DNA of 64,000 nt from contig VXCM01002105.1 of the NCBI GenBank assembly GCA_014773175.1, forward strand, positions 1 through 64,000, read 5' to 3'. The position numbers and the translations under genes are program-made. A model generated the notes under the pieces. That model was not told the origin of the DNA. It saw nothing but the letters and a program-made list of their open reading frames with translations, and made no database searches. This DNA is from Lucifuga dentata. Taxonomy: Eukaryota; Chordata; Actinopteri; Ophidiiformes; Bythitidae. This document shows positions 1 to 64,000 of this stretch, piece by piece; the stretch's first letter is position 1; every line of letters begins with the position of its first letter.

Positions 1-101
1 TCCAGTAGTATGCTTTGGGAAATGATTGTCAGTAACGTTACATGTATGAAAATTGAATATATCAGGTTTAAACATGCAAAATGGGTGGTATGGTACTTTA
101 A
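1..101 (-). mobile_element. MITE family A, right-end fragment
   Basis: Matches the right terminal inverted repeat of the complete copy at 6848-7432 (CTTTGGGAAATGATTGTCAG... to GGTGGTATGGT-CTTTAA). Truncated by the window edge. Confidence 0.75.
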
Positions 102-237
102 GCTCCTGCGGACTGCTAGATTTTGGGCTGTGAAAGTTAGGTTTATTTGTAAAGTCCAACATCACAACCAATGGGGGGGAGTCAGAAAAAAATCACGGTA
201 ACTACACAGCATTGCACTAAATAAGCTCCGTGTTAAT

Positions 238-2033
238 TGAAGCTCATTCATAAAACTTCAGATCAGCCACCGTGTCCCGTTAAGATGTTGCTGCTGTCAG
301 GTGTGTGTCAGGTAAAAGCCAATGGAGATCAGCAAGTTAATGAGCTGCTGTATATTTACTAGCCACGATTTATCCTGTTTCATCTGCTGTTAGAGCAACA
401 TTGACACTAGGGCTGCATATCAAGTATGTCACTGGGGGGGGNGCGGACCACACTGGGTGACACCATCAGAGGGGGTGACACTGTCTATAAAATGTTTGTG
501 CAGTGTTTCAGCAGAAATGTTTTATTTTTTACACAAATTTCCCTGTAGTTAGTTCTAACAAAAACATTTTTCGTAACTTCAGCTTACAGCTGTATCTATA
601 TCTACATATCAACATATCATATCGAATTCTGGGTGACACAACCCCTTGTGATGCTCCTGCCTCCAGATTTTATTTGATTTTGATTTTCAAAGTCACGATT
701 TGACTTGATTTGATTTGATTTGATTTGATTCTGGAAAATGTTGTTAGGGTTTTGTCTTCTAAATTACATTGTTGTATAAAAAGTGAAGACAGACATTCTT
801 TCTAAATACATGTAGAAAAGTTACTGAGTGTATTAAAGGAAACAGGTTCAGGCTGACCTTTGACCTTTGGGTTCTGATGCTCTTTGTCCTCTACATGAAG
901 CTTTGTGTAGCTACCTCACGTGTTGTCGTGTTGATTCCAGGATTTGAAGCGTGTTCCTAAATCCCTCGTTGTCATGGCAACACTGTAAGGATGCATATCC
1001 TCCATATAAAAATAGTAAGGACTGGCTTATTTTTTGGTGGAGGTGAGGCAGATGCAGCTTGTAAGTCGATGCATTTTCTACATCACCTGTCTTCATTCAG
1101 GTGTCATGCTGCAGACTTCACTGCGGCGGCATGACGCCTCCTGAAGTGGTTCCATGAGTTTGTTGCTACAAAGTTTTACTTCTGAGTTACATATTTTGTA
1201 AATGATCTTACTTTTGTCGGGCTCGTTTGTGTCGTTTTGCTTCTGAAAGCTAAAATGAGCCCAAACATTTAAACCTGAAGGTGTCAGAGTCACAACCGTC
1301 ATGTTGTTTTAAGACAAGCTTGGTCTTCTACGCTTTCTAGTAGTCACGCTTTTTAGTAGTCACGTTATGTTACATGGAACTTACGCTACAAGCCTTCAAT
1401 TAAAAGGCTGTTTAGAAGATCAATTTTTGTATTTCATGAATTGATATTGGAATTGTTTAAATGCTTCCCGCCCCAACTGAGACGTTAAATCAGCAAAGGA
1501 AACATAAACTCTGCTTCAGAGCTCCACGTTTAAAATACTGACTAACATAACAGATAAATGCACATATTAACCTCCATAATGTGTGATCGGTGTGTGTGTG
1601 TGTGTGTGTGTTTGCGCGTGTGTGAATGACGCAGACAGCATGCAGCAGATGAGATTTAATGAATAAGCTTAGCGCCACAAGAATGTGTATCAGATCAGAT
1701 CAAAAGTCACCATTTAAAAACTAACTGATCAGCTGAATGAGTTTATCTATCAAAGTTATTGATCACTAACACGTGAGGCAAATACAGTTTGAAACATTGC
1801 CCAGATTTCATACCGCTGAAATTTACCAGCAGAATAAAACAAGCTTTGTATAAATGTGTGTGTTTTATGAATCGCTTTGCTGACATGTAAATAAGGAAAT
1901 ACCATAGCAACGCCTCTTTCAAGGCAAATGATAAAAAATGCCATTAACAGAAGTTTATAAATGAGGGAACATGGCTGTGTGATGATATTTTCCCTTATCA
2001 ACATGCTAAGTCATGTGTAAAGCTTTATGAATC
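238..2033 (+). mobile_element. Repeat family C copy, split by about 1 kb insertion
   Basis: The left end CATTCATAAAACTT (about 246) and right end AAGCTTTATGAAT (about 2021-2033) are inverted repeats of each other. The body matches 11479-12143 and parts of 14048-16590. Positions of about 415 to 1475 are absent from the other copies and so look inserted. No coding capacity; probably a non-autonomous DNA transposon. The inserted part holds a (GATTT)n run near 684-722 and an N at 442. Confidence 0.6.
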
Positions 2034-2440
2034 AGATCTCAAAGGACTTTAAAGGCTCTCACAGCAATGGTTCCCAATACAGCCCAAGCTCTCTAAGAAG
2101 GTAAAGAAAAATTCCCTATAAATGCCCTATCATATCAGGAAAAAACATGGAAGAAATCTCAGCAGGTCATTAAGAGAGAGACTCAAACAGCTGTGCATGA
2201 AACAGAAGCTGTAGGTGAAAAAGGCAAATGGCACAAATAAAGATGTGATGATACAGGAAGATAAAAATACAGCAACTGAGCCCTGATCCAGGAAGAGGAT
2301 CCTCAAGTCCACGAAAGATCTGTAATCAATCTGTAATCAATGAAATGAATGAATCTGTAATCATAAAAAGTCACTGAGATGGTCCTTTGAGGAGATCACC
2401 ATGACAGAGTCTGCTGAAGGACTCAAGTAAAACGCCGACA
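2034..2440 (+). repeat. Dispersed repeat family D copy
   Basis: Shares ordered blocks with 12650-12990, such as CAAGCTCTCTAAGAAG, ACATGGA-GAAA, CAGCAA-TGA-CC-TGATCCAG and AGGA-CCTCAAGTC. Non-coding. A short element of unassigned class present at least twice in the window. Confidence 0.55.
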
Positions 2441-3570
2441 CGTGCAAACAGTGGCAATAGATCACAGTACGACACACAGACAACCAAAGACAGCCTGCAA
2501 CAGAATTCTGATGGATGGATGACAACTCAATGTGTTTTTGGCTGCATAGTTTCTCCTACTTGTTGTAGCACTACGACTCACCAGGCTTGCATCGCACCAT
2601 CTGACATACATCAGAGGAGATACCATACAGAAACAAACTGCCAAGCACTTTCCAGTAAGACTTACATGATGAATATACTGTACGTTCAGTAATGATTCAT
2701 TCATTATTCATAATGTTGGTTCTTGTGAAGTGTTACCCTTCTCTTCACAGATCTGTGTGTGTATGTGTGTGTCCTCCCTGTTCTCCTGAAATCCCATCCA
2801 TGATAGAGGACAGCCAGCAGGTCTAGGATCACTGTGCCCGGGAGTTAAAACCGTCATGCTCTTTTTAAAATCTTTTGCTCAGTGTTTTATACATACAACA
2901 TCCAAAACTCACTTTGTCACCTGCCAAAGATAAACTAACAAAAGCAGAACTGTAAAGAACAAGTACTCACTGAGCAGTCATCCAAGCTGTTTCATGAGTT
3001 CTAATCTAGTTAAATCTGCAGACAGCTGGGAAGCAAAAGTTTAGACGGTAACACAACATAACGGGCAATAAGGAGCCGAGTATGAAAGCTTCAAAACAGA
3101 TGAAGAACAAAATGTAACTAAAGAATTCAGATGTTATCATCTTGAAAAGCTGAGCCAGTCTGGCAGCTTCTCCTATCGATCCATCCATCAAAGGCACAGT
3201 TACCTGAACCTGAGTCTTAGCGGGTGTTAATTTCAGACTCTGACTTCTCCTGAACTCCCTTTGTTCCTTCTCCTCTCACAGTGTCTTCTGCCATTAAGTC
3301 TACTTCTCCATGATTTCTTTTCATCTTTTCTGTAATGCTGAACATTCTTTCTTCTTCTATCCATCTTCTATAAATGTTGCTGCTGGCAGAGAATAAATAT
3401 TGCATGTTCTCTGTTAGGTGCACTTCTCCTTTGGAGTCTCTGACTTGGATACCAATTCTCACAAGGATCTGCCATTATCGAGTACAGAGCCTGGATGTGA
3501 AATAACGGTGTAATGTTTTCTCCAGCTGTTGAAAAGTTATGGTGATGGGCCCTTTAGGGATTCTGTGATC
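2441..3570. other. Gene-free stretch, nothing recognised
   Basis: Mixed-composition DNA upstream of the first visible LL5 exon. Only short open frames without similarity. It may be intron of the LL5 gene or repeat debris. Confidence 0.4.
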
Positions 3571-3869
3571 TGCTCAGACTTGTGATATTGAGAGAGCACA
3601 TACTTGTACATGTGGTGCATAGTTGATGATCTCACAGTTTAAGGTCTTGTGGTTGATGATGCCATGGTTAATAGTCTTGTGGCTGATGGTCTCATGGTTA
3701 AAGGTTTTGTGGTTGGTCTCATGGTTGAGGGTTTCAAGGTTGAAGTTGCTGAGGTTGATGAGCTTGTGAATGATAGTTTCATAGTCAATGGTCTCGTGGT
3801 TGAAGGTGTTGTGACTGGAGGTCTTTGTGGTTAATGGTGTCAGTGTTGATGGTCTGGTGATTAATGGTG

Positions 3870-4990
3870 TGGTGGTTGTTGGTGTGGTTGATGGTGTGGT
3901 GGTTGGTGGTATGTGGTTGATGGTGTGGTGGTTGGTGGCATGTGGTTGACGGTGTGGTGGTTGGTGGCATGTGGTTGACGGTGTGGTGGTTGGTGGTATG
4001 TGGTTGACGGTGTGGTGGTTGGTGGTATGTGGTTGACGGTGTGGTGGTTGGTGGTATGTGGTTGACGGTGTGGTGGTTGGTGGTATGTGGTTGACGGTGT
4101 GGTGGTTGGTGGTATGTGGTTGACGGTGTGGTGGTTGGTGGTATGTGGTTGACGGTGTGGTGGTTGGTGGTATGTGGTTGACGGTGTGGTGGTTGGTGGT
4201 ATGTGGTTGACGGTGTGGTGGTTGGTGGTATGTGGTTGACGGTGTGGTGGTTGGTGGTATGTGGTTGACGGTGTGGTGGTTGGTGGTATGTGGTTGACGG
4301 TGTGGTGGTTGGTGGTATGTGGTTGACGGTGTGGTGGTTGGTGGTATGTGGTTGACGGTGTGGTGGTTGGTGGTATGTGGTTGACGGTGTGGTGGTTGGT
4401 GGTATGTGGTTGACGGTGTGGTGGTTGGTGGTATGTGGTTGACGGTGTGGTGGTTGGTGGTATGTGGTTGACGGTGTGGTGGTTGGTGGTATGTGGTTGA
4501 CGGTGTGGTGGTTGGTGGTATGTGGTTGACGGTGTGGTGGTTGGTGGTATGTGGTTGACGGTGTGGTGGTTGGTGGTATGTGGTTGACGGTGTGGTGGTT
4601 GGTGGTATGTGGTTGACGGTGTGGTGGTTGGTGGTATGTGGTTGACGGTGTGGTGGTTGGTGGTATGTGGTTGACGGTGTGGTGGTTGGTGGTATGTGGT
4701 TGACGGTGTGGTGGTTGGTGGTATGTGGTTGACGGTGTGGTGGTTGGTGGTATGTGGTTGATGGTGTGGTGGTTGGTGGTATGTGGTTGATGGTGTGGTG
4801 GTTGGTGGTATGTGGTTGATGGTATGGTGGTTGGTGGCATGTGGTTGATGGTATGGTGGTTGTTAGTGTGGTTGATGGTGTGATGGTTGATGGTGTAGTG
4901 GTTGGTGGTATGTGGTTGATGGTGTGGTGGTTGGTGTTATGTGGTTGATGGTGTGGTGGTTGGTGGTATGTGGTTGATGGTGTGGTGCTG
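3870..4990. repeat. 29-bp minisatellite, about 38 copies
   Basis: Unit TATGTGGTTGACGGTGTGG plus TGGTTGGTGG (29 bp), nearly identical from about 3930 to 4756 and slightly variant at both edges (TTGATGG instead of TTGACGG). Degenerate 20-30 bp relatives extend left to about 3640. Because 29 is not a multiple of 3 and no stop occurs, the minus strand reads as a 494-residue His/Pro/Thr protein with an 87-bp (29-residue) period; this is a repeat artefact. Confidence 0.95.
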
Positions 4991-5341
4991 GTGACAGTTT
5001 TATGTTTGGTGATAAAACTTGAAGCGATCCTTGAGCAGGCGAAAGTTTGAGATGACATCTGATGACATGTTTCTTTGAATTTGGAGTTCAGGTCTTTGTT
5101 CCTGGCTTGTTCTTCACGTTTTAGTCACACTGCTAACAACTGGATTTGTGGTTCTCACTATTATGACCCCTACTAGATTCAGTTTGTATGTAGCAGTTAC
5201 AAAATCTGATCATGCAGATCATGTATGTTGAAAGCCACTGCTGCTGCCTTTAATAACATTGCATCAATGTGTTGTGTAAATAAACGTGCTGAGTGAAATT
5301 AAATAGAAAAACATTCCTAAGGTTTTTCAGAGGCTTGATGT

Positions 5342-5405
5342 GAACAACCACCACACCATCAACCACATACCACCAACCACCACACCACCAACCACCACAC
5401 CATCA
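5342..5405. repeat. Inverted orphan copies of the 29-bp minisatellite
   Basis: CAACCACCACACCATCAACC followed by ACATACCACCAACCACCACACC is the reverse complement of two to three units of the array that ends about 350 bp to the left. Confidence 0.85.
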
Positions 5406-5701
5406 GTACCTTTCAGTTAAAAGTGATACAGAATGGCGGTATTCAGTTTCTCATCATTTTCACTTGCCATGCAGACCTTGTGAGGCATGTACGGGAAAAA
5501 GGAAAGATGGACATACAACTGCCTGCAAACAGCTAATTATTGTAAAAAATAGGTGTTACTAACCTTGCTTGGCCATTGGGTGTACTTTCCCAGGTATCCC
5601 AGCTGTAATGGAAGATAAATCATGTGTTTCTGCTGTCGTTTGCTGTGTGAACACTCAGGTTCCATTAGAACCCGAATCAGAACTCAGTCCTGCCTTTTCA
5701 G

Positions 5702-22417
<16,716 letters not shown>

Positions 22418-25212
22418 AAGTCTCTCTCTCTCTCACACACACACACACGCACGCACGCACAGCAGAATATTTCGGCAGGGACTCTGCAGGAGGACGTTCT
22501 CTTGCTGTTCACGCCCGTTTGTTTCTTCTCTCTATGAAATTTTAATCTCACACTTTGATTTTTTTCCGTGTTGATGTTTTCACATTTTCTACGTGTTTCT
22601 GTTGGATTGAAAAAGGGAGGACACACGCTCTCTCTCTCTCTCTCTTCTGTATATAAACCAAAATGTATAACATCAAAGACATAAAAAAAAGCCTTTCTTT
22701 GCCAAATGAAATCGTATAGTTACTGGTTGTTAAATCTTTTTTATATTACTTGTTAACCTTTCTTTTTTTTTCTTTTTTTACTTATTATAGATACAGTTTG
22801 CCAAATGACATATTGCCAATGTTTGTTATGACAGGTCAGACAGAAATGCCACAAAACAAATCTTCAATCAAAAGGTGTAATCATTTTAGAAATATCCTAT
22901 TTATAATGTTTTGTAAAAGTAGTCAGGCTGGAGATGAAACCCGGTGATGTTCTGCAGATCTGATGTCTCCTCCAAAACTCCACATGCACAGCTCATGATG
23001 CGTTCACGGCCTTTGACGTGCCGGTGCTCAGCGTCCGTTCTGCAGTTCCAGTTTGAGGAAAGATGAACCTCACAGCACTTTCTGTTGACCAGGAATATCT
23101 CACTGTGTATCATCCTGTCATGTTGCCAAGTCAAGGTGCAAAATGCATATCAGCGTGCACACGTTAAGCACAACAAGCCAAGTTCCCCTCGCCGCATCTC
23201 CCATCCTGGACGGGGTTACACGCCACACTGCTGCCCACAGCTATCCTCGGACTGTACAGGGTTACGTCTCGGTCGGACGACAGAAACGTCACGTGAGGCC
23301 GTCAATCCCAAAGATCACCATCATTTTCCTGTTTCCACTTCTGCTGCATGCTACCGCAACATTACTGTCCCAAAGAGTGTTGCAGGTACTGCATCATGTA
23401 AAATCAGAGGAGCTGCATGGCAGCCATATTCCACAGCAAAGTTTACATCAACCTGGATGACTAACATGTAACCCCGCCCCATGTGTAACCCTGCCCCAAG
23501 CTTGGAGATGCAGCGAAAACTGCAGAAAGCAGGTCTCTTGCCTGAACAGCCCAGGCGCAGCCATCATCACTGCCAGCCTAACCAACAACCGCTAGAGGGT
23601 GCTGCGATGACCATGTCTCACAGGACTGCACGGATAACGCAGGACATGCAGGATACACACCAATGCAGCTCCGAACTGTGCCTTGATTATGTGTTGTTAT
23701 TGTGAATCCAGCACAGCCTGCAGTGCATCTACATTTCTGTGGCGGAGCTGCCACTCAACATGGAACATTTGCATGAGCTTTTCTACATGTGGGGGATTCA
23801 TCCAGCACATGCACACACACACACAACTAGTTAGATCATTTTTAGTTACAAAAAGAGACACTGATTTATCAGGAAGAGATGCAGAGACGAGTTTCCAGCA
23901 TTTTAAACCTCAGAAACTCAGACATGTTTGTGCTGAAGCTCGCATCGTCATCACGTTCAAATGCGTTTTACATTCACGTTGCCACATGACAGCATCAGCA
24001 GAAGACAATGACATTTTCAAATTATATCAGGTGATGGTAATTGGATGAATAATAGTCTTAAAAGACAACACATGCTTTTGAAAAGGGCATTGATCAGAGG
24101 CGTGATGGTGACAGAGACGTGAACGCTGAGAAAAGCACCGAGTTCACCTGTAGCACACCTTTTCATTTCACTTTGTTACTTTCTACACTGAAATGATCAG
24201 CTGTTGCAGCAGTTTGATTGCTGGTTTGAATCTCCACTGTGACCTGCATGCAGGAGGATTCAGCTCAGACAGACTCGTGACCGGCCTCGCCGAGCGGCTA
24301 CGTGTTCCACATCACGAGTGAGTCTGTGGATCGGGCTGCCATACAGCAGAAGCTGTCTGCTGGGAAGAACAGAGAGCATGTGGAACTACTATTTAGTTTC
24401 ATGTGTAGGTAAAATAATATATGGTTGTTGTGTCTGAGTCTAAGAAGTGTAAGAGTAGTGGAAAAAGACTTAATATATGACGTCCCCTTTACTTCCCCTG
24501 CAGCGTTAACGTGTGCGAACCAAACTATCCATCACTGTTACATCACGTCTGTGACAGCAGCTGGTAGAAACGTCACTGTTGTTATCTGTGTGGAAAAGAA
24601 ACTATATATTGTAAAGAAGATGACTGAATGACATTAAACAGTATTGTATGAAAAGTATCACTTTTACTTATTTTTATCACTTAGAAGTTCTAATATCAGT
24701 TACATTTCAGATTGTACACTAGTGATGTTTTTACTGGTACAGCAGAACACGCACACACACACCCCAAGGCGTGTGTTCTGTTCACACACTCTGACACACT
24801 GCGTTACTGCGGTCCTGCATGTCTCACATTTGAATTATACTGAATAATGTGGATTTTGCCAAATCTATTAAAACCAGAAGTGTTATAAAATATTTGCTGC
24901 ATTTTGTGAATGTGAACGTTCCAGTGTTAGAGATCAAATTGCTGAAATATTCATACATATATATTTAATTGCATCCTACAGTATAACAACAAATAGTTAA
25001 AAAAAAAAAAAAAGNAAAAAAAAAAAAAAAAGGTAAAAAATATTCTGAAAATTACACAAAATGGAATTTACTTCCAGTGTAACAGCTAGAAAATGCTAAA
25101 ATGACTAAAATCTAGAGTTGTAAAACAAAAAAATCAGCTTCGGGAAGGTTTTTCTCCGATTCTTCTCAGCATAGAAATGACAGGCGCGCTGACGTCAGGG
25201 CGTGATAGGCAC
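22418..25212. other. Intergenic interval and 3' UTRs between convergent genes
   Basis: The space between the LL5 stop on + and the macroglobulin stop on -. No other gene is recognisable. It holds (TC)n(AC)n at 22421-22451, (TC)n near 22630-22646, and A-rich runs around an N at 25015. I see no clear AATAAA for the LL5 gene. An ATTAAA on the - strand at 24964-24969 is a possible polyadenylation signal for the macroglobulin gene. Confidence 0.5.
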
Positions 25213-63765
<38,553 letters not shown>

Positions 63766-64000
63766 CTGCACCAAACACACAAACATGCAGTCAAACGACA
63801 GAGCAGGCCGACAGCTCCACCAGACTATTTCCCAAATTTAGATCTGTACAAAAGAAGCTGGTTTGTGACACCAAAGGTAAGGAAGCTAGGCTCATAAAGA
63901 CAAAAATTTAAATCAACACTGAATTTAAAGCCACAAATTCAAATCTTTATATACAAAGGCCCATAAATCTAATGTGCTTCTAAATTGTGGTTTCTGGTTT

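Noticed and set aside
3574..5058. 494-residue minus-strand open frame rich in His, Pro and Thr
   Set aside because: It is the 29-bp minisatellite read through; the 29-residue period is three 29-bp units, and all frames give the same repeat. No splice sites or conserved ends.
63766..64000. Search for the macroglobulin bait-region exon
   Set aside because: No open frame with flanking splice sites matching the family; the exon must lie beyond the window.

Overview
The window looks like intron-rich, transposon-rich chromosomal DNA from a ray-finned (teleost) fish. The evidence is two vertebrate genes with long introns and clean GT/AG exons, plus remnants of Tc1-like, hAT, TTAA-flanked MITE, L2-like, other non-LTR and BEL/Pao elements, abundant (CA)n and large minisatellites. 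Species cannot be named from the sequence. I see no prokaryotic operon, CRISPR array, or rRNA or tRNA gene.

Layout. Two protein-coding genes face each other tail to tail. On the + strand, 5702-22417 holds the last six recognisable exons of an LL5-family gene (PHLDB1/2 type): coiled coil, then a C-terminal PH domain ending at a stop at 22415-22417. On the - strand, 63765 down to 25213 holds the last 18 exons of an alpha-2-macroglobulin-like gene, from just after the bait region to the stop. It covers the thioester motif GCGEQ, the thioester domain, CUB and receptor-binding domain. All 18 exons join in phase to 710 codons including the stop, once an assembly duplication in the thioester exon is discounted. 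Both genes continue beyond the window at their 5' ends. About 2.8 kb separates the two stop codons.

Region by region. 1-5700: MITE and repeat fragments and a 29-bp minisatellite (about 3870-4990). 5702-22417: LL5 exons, with introns full of MITEs, an AT-rich satellite (14290-15200), a TG-rich satellite (16595-17845) and LINE debris (17850-19480). 22418-25212: intergenic or 3' UTR. 25213-41019: receptor-binding and thioester-domain exons of the macroglobulin, with a 27-bp minisatellite (26340-26810), a LINE fragment (28700-29510), a hAT BED-finger fossil (30208-30760) and a 375-bp tandem repeat (31481-32533). 41150-42720: L2-like LINE. 44622-46066: thioester exon and two small exons. 46067-59208: a 13-kb intron holding LINE, Tc1, BEL/Pao and hAT remnants. 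59209-63765: three more exons and a full-length dead Tc1-like element (61521-62808).

The two genes have no known shared pathway. One encodes a cortical PIP3-binding scaffold, the other a secreted protease-trapping thioester protein. The most useful observations are: a His in the macroglobulin where human A2M has Asn, aligning with the C3 catalytic His; an assembly artefact (single N flanked by exact 60-67 bp duplications) that breaks the thioester exon; dinucleotide repeats pressed against several splice sites; and an unusual number of near-perfect short-loop palindromes, the largest having 47-bp arms around a single base. I found no convincing new biological system.
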